Positions 1 through 8,319 of a stretch of 35,171 bases of DNA are shown one piece after another. Below the pieces are notes generated by a model. The model saw nothing but the letters and a program-made list of their open reading frames with translations, was not told where the DNA came from and ran no database searches. The stretch is from a candidate division WWE3 bacterium RIFCSPHIGHO2_02_FULL_38_14. Its GTDB lineage: Bacteria > Patescibacteriota > WWE3 > UBA101185 > UBA10185. Where the stretch lies: assembly GCA_001772865.1 (NCBI GenBank), contig MEVD01000006.1, forward strand, positions 1-35,171, given 5' to 3'. Both the position numbers and the translations under genes were made by a program. Position 1 is the stretch's first letter, and every line of letters begins with the position of its first letter.

Positions 1-909
1 TTCTTCAACTTTTTTTAAATTTTCCGGTTCTCTTACTTGAGAAAGCCTTACCAACGCGGATGCTTCATCAATTAAATCAATAGCTTTATCCGGCAAAAAT
101 CTGTCGCTTATATATCTATCGGACATTTTAACAGCGGTAGCTATTGATTGATCAGTAATTTTAACTTGATGATGTTTTTCGTATCTTTCACGCAAACCTT
201 TAATTATTTCAATAGTTTCTAAAGTAGAAGGTTCATTTACCATAATAGGCTGGAACCTTCTTTCAAGAGCTGCGTCTTTTTCAATATGCTTTCTGTATTC
301 GTCTATAGTGGTCGCCCCAACCATTTGGAGTTCTCCTCTGGCTAATGCGGGTTTTAGCATATTCGCAGCATCCATTGCCCCTTCTGCGCTCCCTGCTCCC
401 ACAACCGTATGTAATTCGTCTAAAAAGAGAATAATCTGTCCCTGGGCCTTTACAACCTCTTCTATAATATCTTTTAAGCGTCCCTCGAACATGCCCCTGT
501 GGGAAGTTCCGGCTAGAACCGAAGCCAAGTCTAAAGCAAATACTCTTTTGCCCCTCAAAGGCTCCGGAACCTGGCCTCCGACGATTCTTTGTGCAAGCCC
601 TTCTGCAATTGCGGTTTTCCCAACTCCCGGGTCTCCGATTAAAACAGGATTATTTTTAGTTCTTCTTGATAGAATGTGAATTACTCTTTCGATCTCGTTT
701 TTTCGACCAATCACTGGATCGAGCTTTCCCTGTTTCGCAAACTCTGTTAAATCACGGCCGAATTTATCCAATTTTGAGGTAGAGGATGCTTCTTTAAGAA
801 GCTCTTCGTGGCAAACTTCACATAACGCCATATACATTTGTCTGCCATCGACTATTTTATTTGTAGAAATTACTGCGGGGCGTTGTCCGCATCTGTGGCA
901 GATAACCAT
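1..909 (-). CDS. Clp protease ATP-binding subunit, ClpE/ClpC-like (5' part)
   Basis: This is an AAA+ unfoldase of the ClpC/ClpE/ClpB type, expected to feed substrates to ClpP or disaggregate proteins in the cytosol. The first 303 residues are visible and the gene runs off the window. Residues 1-35 form a zinc-finger-like module (CxxC at 4-7 and a second CxxC near 31-34), as in ClpE, instead of the double Clp_N repeat. The first AAA+ domain follows, with Walker A GDPGVGKT, Walker B LFLDELH and an arginine-finger region LERRFQP. The pore-loop segment reads GTSHRG where ClpC proteins have GTKYRG, so the aromatic tyrosine is histidine (codon at 499-501). The ATG at 909 lies 6 nt from a -10-like TAATAT, and a CIRCE operator covers the -35. 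The family is certain. The choice of ClpE over ClpC is inferred from the N-terminus. Confidence 0.93.
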   Translation of the reverse strand, partial: MVICHRCGQRPAVISTNKIVDGRQMYMALCEVCHEELLKEASSTSKLDKFGRDLTEFAKQGKLDPVIGRKNEIERVIHILSRRTKNNPVLIGDPGVGKTAIAEGLAQRIVGGQVPEPLRGKRVFALDLASVLAGTSHRGMFEGRLKDIIEEVVKAQGQIILFLDELHTVVGAGSAEGAMDAANMLKPALARGELQMVGATTIDEYRKHIEKDAALERRFQPIMVNEPSTLETIEIIKGLRERYEKHHQVKITDQSIATAVKMSDRYISDRFLPDKAIDLIDEASALVRLSQVREPENLKKVEE

Positions 910-915
910 ATTTGT

Positions 916-945
916 ATATTAACACAAATATATTAGCACTTGCAA
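916..945 (-). promoter_or_regulatory. clp promoter, leaderless type
   Basis: On the minus strand, TTGCAA (945-940) and TAATAT (921-916) are separated by 18 nt. Only 6 nt separate the -10 from the ATG at 909, so transcription would begin at or next to the start codon. There is no Shine-Dalgarno sequence. The -35 hexamer lies inside the CIRCE element. Confidence 0.65.
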
Positions 946-959
946 TAGGCGAGTGCGAA
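933..959. promoter_or_regulatory. CIRCE operator (HrcA binding site)
   Basis: The plus strand reads TTAGCACTT, nine unpaired bases, then GAGTGCGAA. The consensus CIRCE is TTAGCACTC-N9-GAGTGCTAA, so 16 of 18 arm positions match and the spacing is exact. CIRCE is the known operator of the heat-shock repressor HrcA. Its overlap with the -35 of the clp promoter fits direct repression. Confidence 0.9.
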
Positions 960-960
960 A

Positions 961-1005
961 GAGGAATAAGTCCTTGTGATACAAAGATTTATTCCTCTTT
1001 TTTTT
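961..1005. terminator. 17-bp hairpin with T-tract, terminator-like
   Basis: Bases 961-977 pair with 981-997 (one mismatch, one G-T pair) around a 3-nt loop. Eight T residues follow on the plus strand (998-1005). It reads as a canonical intrinsic terminator in the plus direction, yet no plus-strand gene lies upstream. On the minus strand it contains the stop codon of the 60-residue gene and is followed only by a short T run, so it may be a weak terminator or 3' end stabiliser separating that gene from clp. Confidence 0.5.
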
Positions 1006-1171
1006 CTTCAAACATCGACTCGCGCGCTTGACGTGCGCGCATCTGAGCGTGTTTGATGAAAACTCTTGCGCGGAGCAACTTGCTCCACACAACTTTATCA
1101 GTATCCTTTCGGGAGAGGTACTCTTTTCCCCGCGAAAGTTTTTTCACTAAATCCGCCAAATTGTATCCCAT
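989..1171 (-). CDS. Small basic hypothetical protein, 60 aa
   Basis: I do not recognise this protein. It is 60 residues, rich in Lys, Arg and Glu, with no membrane segment or cysteine motif, and probably helical. The ATG is supported by one of the best ribosome binding sites in the window: AAGGAGG at 1184-1178, 6 nt before the start. A TATAAA-like -10 lies upstream at 1207-1202. The gene has higher GC than its surroundings in the middle (an inverted GCGCGC repeat near 1022-1040). Its stop codon lies inside a long hairpin. It stands alone between polA and clp and transcribes in the same direction. The strong SD and isolation favour a real small gene. Confidence 0.65.
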   Translation of the reverse strand: MGYNLADLVKKLSRGKEYLSRKDTDKVVWSKLLRARVFIKHAQMRARQARESMFEEKKEE

Positions 1172-1177
1172 GGCGAA

Positions 1178-1184
1178 CCTCCTT
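1178..1184 (-). promoter_or_regulatory. Strong Shine-Dalgarno of the 60-aa gene
   Basis: The minus strand reads AAGGAGG, a near-perfect anti-16S match, 6 nt before the ATG at 1171. It decides the start and is unusual in a window where first genes mostly lack an SD. Confidence 0.8.
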
Positions 1185-1296
1185 TCTTTCTTAAGAATTA
1201 ATTTATACTACTTAAAAAATAATAAAAAGCAACGAGTAACAAATTTAATTAATAATTAAGGATTAAGTAACTAGCGTAAATGTATTTTAATAAAAA

Positions 1297-3123
1297 TTAA
1301 TGCTCCCAAACATCACCCACAAACGGCTCAGACTTAACCGGAACTTTTTTTATAATCAGTTCACCTGCCCGAATCATTTCCTCCTGTTGAAGTAACGACC
1401 AATCTTGCGCCTGGTCTTCCCTTACTTCGCAGACCACTTCATCATGTACTGTATGAGTAACGAATCCATCGACACCTTCTTTCTTTAATCGATCTTTCAT
1501 AAATACAAGAGCATATTTAGTAACATCCGCATTAGTTCCTTGTATCGGGTGGTTTTTTGCTTCTCGTTGGATTTGGCTGATTCTTCTATTATAATCCGGT
1601 TCTGATTTATCTGGTATGTTATACCACCTTTTTCGGCCGGCTGGAGTTTTACTCCAACCTTTGCTGACGGCATTTTTTGCAACGGTATCCAGAAAGCTTC
1701 TTACGTGAGGAAATATTTTAAAATACTTGTCCAGATACTCTTTTCCGACTTCCGGTGTAACCCCTATCTGTCGTGCCAAACTACCTGGACCCATTCCATA
1801 CATTAACCCAAAATTTATAATTTTTGCGGCTTGGCGCAGATCGGGATATTTCTTTTTAAAATCCGCACTGTATTCTTTATTAAACATAAGAGCTGCTGTG
1901 AACGAATGCACATCAGAATCGTTTACTGCCTGAATAAGTTTTTGATCGCCGGAAACATCTGCTAAAATTCTCATTTCCATTGAGGAATAATCCGTAACTA
2001 CCAATTTATATCCGGGTGCGGGAATAAAACATTCTCTAAATGGAGCCTCTTCCGAATTCCTTGGTATTTGCTGCAAGTTAGGATTTTGACATGAAAATCT
2101 GCCGGTAGCTGCCCCCAGCTGAATAAAATCGGGGTGCAGACGTCCGGTTACCTTGTTCACTTTTTCCAACAAAGACTCCCCGAAGGCCGAAATAAGTTTT
2201 TCATATCCTCTATAATCTCTTAATATTTTGGCGACAGGATGCTCGATTGTGGCAAGAATATTATCCCCGGTAGAAGGAACATCCAGCCCAAGCCTGTTAT
2301 TAAACAGATCCATTAGCTGCACCTGCGAATTTATGTTAATAGCGTCAACGGAATTTCCGAATAAATCTATTCCATTTGTTGCATAATATTGCCTTATCGA
2401 CTCCTGAAAATCATATGCGTACTTGTTCCTTTTTTCCTTTAGTGATGCGATAATATCCCTCCACCTTGAAACATTTATAAATATACCTCGCAGCTCCATT
2501 TCTGCAACCACTCTTGTTACTGCAAACTCCAATTTAGCAATGTTTACTAATTGCTCATTTTTTAACTTTTCCACTTGCTGTTCAAAAATGGGAAATAGCA
2601 TTAATGTATCTAGCGCTGAATATATTAATTGTTGTTCAGTTATTTTTCCCGTGTAATTTTCAAAAGTTTTTCTAGTTTCTTTTTCCAGATCAGTTTCTAA
2701 ATACTGACTTACTAAATTCCTCAATGAAATCAATCCCATACTGCCTTTTAATCCTGCGGTTAAAATTCCTTCAGCCAGCATTACATCAAAAATATTGGCG
2801 ATTTCAATTCCAAAATGATACTTCAAAAATCCGTAATCAAATTTTCCGTTCTGCATTAACTTAATTGTTTTAGGATTTTCCATTAAAGCTTTAAATCTCT
2901 CATTTTCTTTTAAATGTAAAACTCTAGCATCAAAAATATAGGAGATTTCGGGGGTTCCTAATTGAATTAATAATACCTTGCTTGTGTATGGATCAAATCC
3001 CGTCGATTCCAGGTCAATAGCGATTATCGACTCCTTCTCAAGCTTTTCCAGAGAATTTTCTATTTCGGAATCTTCAGTTATATATTGATATTTCGGATTC
3101 TTCGGATCGAATTTCAATTCCAC
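1297..3123 (-). CDS. polA: DNA polymerase I, family A, with 3'-5' exonuclease but no 5' nuclease
   Basis: Replication and repair polymerase of 608 residues. Residues about 30-190 form a DEDDy proofreading exonuclease: D37/E39 in AIDLES, N92/D96 in the second motif and Y168/D172 in YSALD. The polymerase domain has motif A around D378 (DYSSMEMR), motif B R430-Y442 (RQAAK..NFG..YG) and motif C HDE at 560-562. The exonuclease therefore looks active, unlike in many Klenow-type relatives. The N-terminal FEN-like 5' nuclease domain of full-length (about 900 aa) PolI is absent, so primer removal needs another enzyme. The start is GTG, with TATTAT ending 6 nt upstream and no SD, so it may be transcribed alone as well as from the gat operon. 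The gap to gatB is 48 nt. Confidence 0.95.
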   Translation of the reverse strand: MELKFDPKNPKYQYITEDSEIENSLEKLEKESIIAIDLESTGFDPYTSKVLLIQLGTPEISYIFDARVLHLKENERFKALMENPKTIKLMQNGKFDYGFLKYHFGIEIANIFDVMLAEGILTAGLKGSMGLISLRNLVSQYLETDLEKETRKTFENYTGKITEQQLIYSALDTLMLFPIFEQQVEKLKNEQLVNIAKLEFAVTRVVAEMELRGIFINVSRWRDIIASLKEKRNKYAYDFQESIRQYYATNGIDLFGNSVDAININSQVQLMDLFNNRLGLDVPSTGDNILATIEHPVAKILRDYRGYEKLISAFGESLLEKVNKVTGRLHPDFIQLGAATGRFSCQNPNLQQIPRNSEEAPFRECFIPAPGYKLVVTDYSSMEMRILADVSGDQKLIQAVNDSDVHSFTAALMFNKEYSADFKKKYPDLRQAAKIINFGLMYGMGPGSLARQIGVTPEVGKEYLDKYFKIFPHVRSFLDTVAKNAVSKGWSKTPAGRKRWYNIPDKSEPDYNRRISQIQREAKNHPIQGTNADVTKYALVFMKDRLKKEGVDGFVTHTVHDEVVCEVREDQAQDWSLLQQEEMIRAGELIIKKVPVKSEPFVGDVWEH

Positions 3124-3129
3124 AGTTAC

Positions 3130-3135
3130 ATAATA
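3130..3135 (-). promoter_or_regulatory. -10-like element of polA (leaderless arrangement)
   Basis: TATTAT on the minus strand, separated by 6 nt from the GTG start at 3123. No convincing -35 and no SD are visible. The spacing equals that at other first genes here. Confidence 0.45.
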
Positions 3136-3171
3136 CCAGACTTTAATTTAATCAAAAGATTAGGTGACTTT

Positions 3172-4503
3172 TCAATCAATAGCAGTATTAAATTTCTTAT
3201 TTATTTCAGACTTAAGAAGCTCCCGGACTTTTACAGGATCTGCCTGTCCTTTAGTATTTTTCATAACCTGTCCAACTAAAAATTCAATAGCTGATAGTTT
3301 ACCCCCTTTAATGTCGTTAATTATATTTCTGTTGTTTTTTACCACTTCCTCTAAATAATTTTTCAGGTTTTTTTCATTTATGATTCTATTTGTACTTACA
3401 TTTAATAATTTTTCGAATTCTTCAAAACTCATGTCTCTGGATTCTTTCTTATTAATTAATATATTGGCTGTTTTTACCGGATCAAGCCCGCTTTCAACAA
3501 AACCTTCAAATTTCTTAAGTAGACCGAATGAATATCCAGTAGACAAAATAGTAGCTATATTGGCCGTCAATCCATACCTTGTCATAAGTCTGGTCTTTTT
3601 TTGCTGCGGAAGCTCCGGTAGCGAATTTTTCAATTCTTCAATATGTTTTTCGTCAAAGTAGAGTAGGGGAATGTCGGGTTCCGGAAAATATCGATAGTCG
3701 TGGGCTTCTTCCTTTACTCTTTGTGAAACAGTAGTTCCTGATCTTTCATCCCACCCGCGGTTCTCTTGATTAACGACATTACCTTTTTGTAATATTTCTG
3801 TTTGTCTTTTTATTTCAGCAATAATTGCTTTTTCCATAAATCTGAAAGAATTTATATTTTTAATTTCTACTTTATAGTCTGGGAGAATGTCGTTATATTC
3901 CATTTCTTGTGTTCTTAAGGATATGTTTGCCTCCAACCTCATCTGCCCTTTTTCCATATCCGCATCGCCTATTCCCAAAGTTATTATTAAATCCTGTATT
4001 TTTTTACAAAATTCTACCGACTCCCCCACCGTTTTAAAAACCGGTTTAGTAACTATTTCAACTAAAGGCATGCCTGATTTATTAAAATCAATTAAAGTCC
4101 TACCATTTTCATGAAATGACTTAGCCGTGTCTTCTTCCAGGTGAATTCTTTCTAAAGATACTTTATTACCTGAATCCAATTCAATTTCTCCGCCTTCACA
4201 TAACGGTTGTTTGTACTGGCTGATTTGAAATCCTTTAGGTAGATCCGGGTAAAAATAATGCTTTCTATCAAATCTGGATTCTTTGTTCAATATACTGTCT
4301 AACGCCAATCCCAGCACTTGAGTCTTTTTTATCGCTTCAAAATTTGGAACCGGTAATGCACCAGGCAGGCCCAAGCAAACTGGACAAACGTGAGTATTCG
4401 GCTCTGCTTCATATATATTTGAATCACAGCCACAGAACATTTTAGTTTCTGTTTTTAAATGTATATGTACTTCCAATCCTAATACCAGTTTATATTCAGT
4501 CAT
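3172..4503 (-). CDS. gatB: Asp-tRNA(Asn)/Glu-tRNA(Gln) amidotransferase subunit B
   Basis: GatB is the tRNA-binding and kinase subunit of GatCAB, which converts misacylated Glu-tRNA(Gln) and/or Asp-tRNA(Asn) to Gln- and Asn-tRNA in the cytosol. The N-terminus LVLGLEVHIHL and the zinc cysteines C24, C26, C40 and C43 are typical. The cradle domain is complete and a YqeY-like helical tail ends the protein. At 443 residues it is slightly shorter than the usual 475 or so. It is the fifth gene of the gatC-gatA-HEPN-SDR-gatB series, 18 nt after the SDR gene. The stop is TGA. Confidence 0.97.
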   Translation of the reverse strand: MTEYKLVLGLEVHIHLKTETKMFCGCDSNIYEAEPNTHVCPVCLGLPGALPVPNFEAIKKTQVLGLALDSILNKESRFDRKHYFYPDLPKGFQISQYKQPLCEGGEIELDSGNKVSLERIHLEEDTAKSFHENGRTLIDFNKSGMPLVEIVTKPVFKTVGESVEFCKKIQDLIITLGIGDADMEKGQMRLEANISLRTQEMEYNDILPDYKVEIKNINSFRFMEKAIIAEIKRQTEILQKGNVVNQENRGWDERSGTTVSQRVKEEAHDYRYFPEPDIPLLYFDEKHIEELKNSLPELPQQKKTRLMTRYGLTANIATILSTGYSFGLLKKFEGFVESGLDPVKTANILINKKESRDMSFEEFEKLLNVSTNRIINEKNLKNYLEEVVKNNRNIINDIKGGKLSAIEFLVGQVMKNTKGQADPVKVRELLKSEINKKFNTAID

Positions 4504-4521
4504 TTTAAGTTCCGATGCTTT

Positions 4522-5211
4522 TTAATAATTTAAATTCCTTATTACTACCTGAGAAAGAAAATTATCACCCTCAACTGAAAGCATGTAAGAAACAACTTTT
4601 GCCACTTCTTTTGGTTCAATGGCTTTTTGAACATCTCTTAACTTTCCTGCTTTTTCAAAAAATGCTGTATTCATTAGTGACGGGTGAAGACTAAGAACTT
4701 TAATTCTATGTTTTGAAACTTCCTGCCTTAAACACTCAGTAAATCCTGTTAGAGCCCATTTACTGGAATCATAAACAGTTCTCTCCGGTTTGGTTGTAAT
4801 TCCCGAAACCGAATTTACAATCAAAATTGTTCCCGACTTTTTATTTATCATCATCGGAAGAACCGCCCTCGTCATAAAAACAACACCTAAAGTATTTATT
4901 TCAAAAGTTTTCTTAATATATTCCGGATCATTATTTTCTAATGGGCCTTGAATCCAGATTCCCGCATTGTTAATTAACACATCAATCTTTCCGTATTTTT
5001 CCGAAATATTACTAACTGCTTTGTCAATTTGGGCATAATCAGAAACATCACAAACATAGTAATCAATATTTAATTTTGATGCTGTTTCTTTTAATTCGGA
5101 TTCTTTTTCGGAAGTTATAATAACCTGATATTTATTTTTTAACTCCATAGCAATTGCCTTTCCCAATCCTCTACTCCCTCCTGTAATTAATACTATTTCT
5201 TTTTCATTCAT
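4522..5211 (-). CDS. SDR family NAD(P)-dependent oxidoreductase
   Basis: A 229-residue classical short-chain dehydrogenase/reductase. Visible are the cofactor loop TGGSRGLG (10-17), NNAG (81-84), catalytic S134 and the YxxxK pair Y147/K151 (YDSSK). The substrate cannot be told from the sequence. The acidic or basic residue after the second strand that would separate NADH from NADPH use is not clear. An AAAGGATG SD lies just upstream of the ATG. It sits inside the gat operon between the HEPN-like gene and gatB, with no obvious functional link to tRNA amidation, so the grouping may only reflect genome compaction. Confidence 0.92.
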   Translation of the reverse strand: MNEKEIVLITGGSRGLGKAIAMELKNKYQVIITSEKESELKETASKLNIDYYVCDVSDYAQIDKAVSNISEKYGKIDVLINNAGIWIQGPLENNDPEYIKKTFEINTLGVVFMTRAVLPMMINKKSGTILIVNSVSGITTKPERTVYDSSKWALTGFTECLRQEVSKHRIKVLSLHPSLMNTAFFEKAGKLRDVQKAIEPKEVAKVVSYMLSVEGDNFLSQVVIRNLNY

Positions 5212-5237
5212 AAAATCATCCTTTTGTGAAAAAATAA

Positions 5238-5633
5238 CTAAACTCGCACATTCAACAACCTTAAAGCGATTCTAAATGTCTCTACGGCTTCATTTACAAC
5301 ATAATAAGGCGGCTCATAAGCTGCTTCATGTACTAAATTGTTCCTTATTTTGTGTGCCTCCCAGATTTTATTGTAAATATTTCTTTCATATCTATCATTA
5401 GCTGATTTAAGCCTCTCTCCCATGGTTTCACCTTCAAAAATATCTTTCAGCGCTTGGTCTAAGCTTCTGTCTGCGGAAATTAATGCCTGCCTTAGCTGGC
5501 TGGGAGATCTTAACCTCAATAGTTCATCTATTTTTATCCAGTCGCTTTTGATTCTATCCTCTGTTTGCTGTGATACAGAATATCGTCGGTAACCCTTTGT
5601 AAATCCTAACAATTTTTTAATAAATTCAAACAT
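5238..5633 (-). CDS. HEPN-like helical protein of unknown function
   Basis: 131 residues, predicted all-helical, with a basic and aromatic N-terminus. Near the C-terminus is RNNLVH, an Rx4H motif preceded by a helix ending in HKI. This pattern is typical of HEPN-fold proteins, where it forms an RNase site or a degenerate nucleotide-binding site. The assignment rests on this motif and helix content only. The start is supported by GGAGG in the 3' end of gatA, and the gap to gatA is 6 nt, so the two are co-transcribed. No partner nucleotidyltransferase (MNT) gene, as in HEPN-MNT toxin-antitoxin pairs, is adjacent; the next gene is an SDR enzyme. It could instead be a housekeeping helical protein. 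Confidence 0.75.
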   Translation of the reverse strand: MFEFIKKLLGFTKGYRRYSVSQQTEDRIKSDWIKIDELLRLRSPSQLRQALISADRSLDQALKDIFEGETMGERLKSANDRYERNIYNKIWEAHKIRNNLVHEAAYEPPYYVVNEAVETFRIALRLLNVRV

Positions 5634-5639
5634 AAGTTT

Positions 5640-7064
5640 TTAAACCTCCGGAAATTTCTTATGAAAATCAGTAATTTCCTGAAAAGCATGTGCAGCTGCC
5701 AAAACTTTTACTTCAGCCAGCTGCTCGCCAATAAACTGAATACCTACCGGCATACCTTCGGAAAATCCTCCGGGAATTGCTATAACGCATAGACCCGCCA
5801 TAGAACCGGGTGTCTGCATTGTATCTGTCAGTTCACCGTATAAATCTTCTTTTGATCCTATTTTATAAGCTACGCTTGGCATTGTAGGACCTATAATTAG
5901 ATCAACACTTTCAAAAGCCCTTTTGAAATCTTCGATAATTAAAGTTCTCACTTTTTGAGCTTTTGAATAATAAGCGTCATAATACCCCGAACTCAAAGCG
6001 TAAGATCCAAGCATCATTCTCTTTCTGGCTTCAAATCCGAAATGATCTCTTAGATGTCCAAATCTGATCCCGTCAAATCTGGCTAGGTTTGATGAAACTT
6101 CAGATCTCTGAATAATTGTGTAAATCGCCAAAGAATATTTAAAATCCAATAAATCTATGTCTATAATTTCCGCACCGTTTTCTTTAAGCATTTCAACACT
6201 TTCTAAAACAGCTTTTTTAACACCCGATTCAAATTCTGTTTCAAAATATGATCTTGGCTTACCTATTTTTAATCCCTTTAAACTTACATTTTTAATTTTT
6301 TCTAAATAATCCGGCACTTCCGTATTAGATGTGGTTGCATCGAAAGGATCTTTTCCTGCTATTACTTTCAAAACTAAAGCAGCGTCTTTAACTGTTTTTG
6401 TCATAGGGCCGGGAGAATCGGTTGAAGAAGCCATTGCAATCAATCCGTACCTGCTTACTCTTCCATAGGTGGGTTTTAATCCTGTAATTCCCGACCATGA
6501 AGCTGGACATCTAATACTTCCGCCTGTATCTGAACCTATTGCAAATATACACATGTTTGCTGAAACCGCGGCTGCAGAACCTCCTGATGATCCACCGGGA
6601 ACTCTCTCTAAATCCCAAGGATTGTGAGTTGTAAAAAAATCGGAGGTTTCGGTAGAAGCTCCATGGGCAAAGGCATCCATATTGGTTTTACCTAAAAGAA
6701 TCGCACCTGCCTCCGCAAGTTTTTTCGTAACTGTAGATTCGTAGGGAGGAATATATCCTTTTAATATTTTTGAAGACGCCGTAGTTTCTATTCCAAGAGT
6801 ACTAAAGTTGTCTTTGCATGCATAGGGAATACCTAATAACGGTTTTTCCTTAAATACCTTTTCTCCGTATAATTTTATTTCTTTGTCTGCTTTATTTGCA
6901 TTTTCTATGGCTGAATCTTCAGTGACTTTTAAAAACGCTTTTATTTTAGGGTCGCGTATTTTGATTACATAAAGACAGGTCTCAACCAGATCAATGCATT
7001 TAAATTCACCTTTTTTCAATCCTTCTATCGATTCTATAACTGTTAATTCATTTAATTTTTTCAT
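5640..7064 (-). CDS. gatA: Asp-tRNA(Asn)/Glu-tRNA(Gln) amidotransferase subunit A
   Basis: GatA is the glutaminase subunit: it releases ammonia from glutamine and channels it to GatB. It has 474 residues, the normal length. The amidase-signature triad is intact: K84 in CKDN, S159 in PGGSSGGS and nucleophile S183 in SDTGGS. It follows gatC by 7 nt on the same strand and precedes the HEPN-like gene by 6 nt. The SD is weak, and translational coupling to gatC is likely. Confidence 0.98.
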   Translation of the reverse strand: MKKLNELTVIESIEGLKKGEFKCIDLVETCLYVIKIRDPKIKAFLKVTEDSAIENANKADKEIKLYGEKVFKEKPLLGIPYACKDNFSTLGIETTASSKILKGYIPPYESTVTKKLAEAGAILLGKTNMDAFAHGASTETSDFFTTHNPWDLERVPGGSSGGSAAAVSANMCIFAIGSDTGGSIRCPASWSGITGLKPTYGRVSRYGLIAMASSTDSPGPMTKTVKDAALVLKVIAGKDPFDATTSNTEVPDYLEKIKNVSLKGLKIGKPRSYFETEFESGVKKAVLESVEMLKENGAEIIDIDLLDFKYSLAIYTIIQRSEVSSNLARFDGIRFGHLRDHFGFEARKRMMLGSYALSSGYYDAYYSKAQKVRTLIIEDFKRAFESVDLIIGPTMPSVAYKIGSKEDLYGELTDTMQTPGSMAGLCVIAIPGGFSEGMPVGIQFIGEQLAEVKVLAAAHAFQEITDFHKKFPEV

Positions 7065-7071
7065 TTATCAA

Positions 7072-7374
7072 TTAATCTCTATCAAATACTCCCTTGGTAA
7101 CTATTAATCCGTTTTCAGTTTCCCCGGCATTTGACAGTACGGCTTCCCTTTTTAGAGTTGCCTTATTATCTTTAGATGAAAACACATTCTTTTCACCGGT
7201 CACATGAGATGTTTCAACGACAGCAGCAGTATCAAGCTCCCCTATGACATTCATATAATTCAGTGTGTCTGTAAATAATGCGGATAGTTTCTCAACTTCA
7301 GCGTCAGATATTTCAAGTCTGCAAAGCTCAGCTACATGTTTAACTTGTTTTTTAGATATTTTCGATTCAGCCAT
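7072..7374 (-). CDS. gatC: Asp-tRNA(Asn)/Glu-tRNA(Gln) amidotransferase subunit C
   Basis: A 100-residue GatC, the small subunit that clamps GatA and GatB together. The N-terminus (KQVKHVAELCRLEIS) and the TLNYMNVIGELDT segment are characteristic. It is the first gene of the gat operon. A clean TATAAT lies 9 nt before its ATG, giving a leader of about 2 nt without an SD. Confidence 0.95.
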   Translation of the reverse strand: MAESKISKKQVKHVAELCRLEISDAEVEKLSALFTDTLNYMNVIGELDTAAVVETSHVTGEKNVFSSKDNKATLKREAVLSNAGETENGLIVTKGVFDRD

Positions 7375-7383
7375 ATGAATTAG

Positions 7384-7389
7384 ATTATA
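7384..7389 (-). promoter_or_regulatory. -10 element of the gat operon
   Basis: Perfect TATAAT on the minus strand, 9 nt from the gatC ATG. No good -35 is visible. It would drive gatC-gatA-HEPN-SDR-gatB and possibly polA with almost no leader. Confidence 0.5.
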
Positions 7390-7407
7390 CAGTTCTGTGA
7401 AATGTAA

Positions 7408-8313
7408 TCACATTTCCAGAAGTCTTTTTATTCTATCTTCTACTGGAGGATGAGTTTCAAATAAATTTCCAAAAAAACTAACCTGATTTTCGTGTCTTCC
7501 TTTTAATGGATTTGCAATGTACATATGCGCTGTTGCTCCGTTTGCCGCTTCAAGAATCTCTCTGTCACTTGAAATCTTCACCAAAGCGTCAGCTAATCCT
7601 TTTGGATATCTTGTTAATAAAGCCCCCGAAGAATCTGCCAAATATTCCCTATTTCTACTGACCGCAAGTTTAATTAATGTAGCAATAATTGGAGATAATA
7701 TTATAAAAATTATTCCTATCAACATAAGTATCCCTCCCATTTCTCTTCCCCGTCTTCTTCCGCCTCCATAGAATGCGCCTCTAGTAAACCAGTCAGCCAA
7801 TAGAGTTACCGTTCCTACTAAGATACTTACAATAGAAAGAAGCCTAATATCATAGTTTTGGATGTGGCTTAATTCATGTGCAATCACACCCTCAAGTTCC
7901 AGTTTCTCCAAACTGTTTACGATCCCCGTGGTAAAACAAATAACCGCATGCTGCGGATCCCTCCCCGTAGCAAAGGCGTTCATTGCCGTGTCTTCTATCA
8001 TGTAAATTTTAGGTTTTGGTATTCCTGATCCAATACACAGATTCTCAACAAGATTATGCAGATATTTATTTTCCTCCGGTTTAACTTCTTTTGCGCCCGA
8101 TATAGCTAAAACAATTTGAGCTGAATTGTAATAGGAAATAAAACTGGTAATTCCGGAAAAAATTAAAGCGTATCCAACAAATGGGAGTCCCAGTCCTTCT
8201 CCCCAAAACTCTCCGATAAACCAACCCAGAATTGAAACAACCAAAACAAAGCCAGCCATTATCAACCAGGTCTGACGCTTGTTGTTGTCAATATGATTAT
8301 ATATATTAGGCAT
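7408..8313 (-). CDS. htpX: HtpX-like membrane zinc metalloprotease (M48)
   Basis: A 301-residue M48B peptidase that degrades misfolded membrane proteins. The zinc site is H146-E-L-S-H150, and the third ligand is E223 in NREYLAD. Hydrophobic segments lie near residues 14-32 and 42-60 before the catalytic domain, and 155-175 and 190-218 after the HExxH. The ATG at 8313 lies 6 nt from TAAGAT and has no SD. It is downstream of lemA on the same strand, a pairing seen in many bacteria, but 111 nt containing a long inverted repeat separate them. No CIRCE is visible at this gene. Confidence 0.95.
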   Translation of the reverse strand: MPNIYNHIDNNKRQTWLIMAGFVLVVSILGWFIGEFWGEGLGLPFVGYALIFSGITSFISYYNSAQIVLAISGAKEVKPEENKYLHNLVENLCIGSGIPKPKIYMIEDTAMNAFATGRDPQHAVICFTTGIVNSLEKLELEGVIAHELSHIQNYDIRLLSIVSILVGTVTLLADWFTRGAFYGGGRRRGREMGGILMLIGIIFIILSPIIATLIKLAVSRNREYLADSSGALLTRYPKGLADALVKISSDREILEAANGATAHMYIANPLKGRHENQVSFFGNLFETHPPVEDRIKRLLEM

Positions 8314-8319
8314 GAAACT

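Noticed and set aside
308-679. Plus-strand open frame of 123 codons
   Set aside because: It lies wholly antisense to the conserved AAA+ domain of the Clp gene, whose frame holds Walker A, Walker B and the arginine finger.
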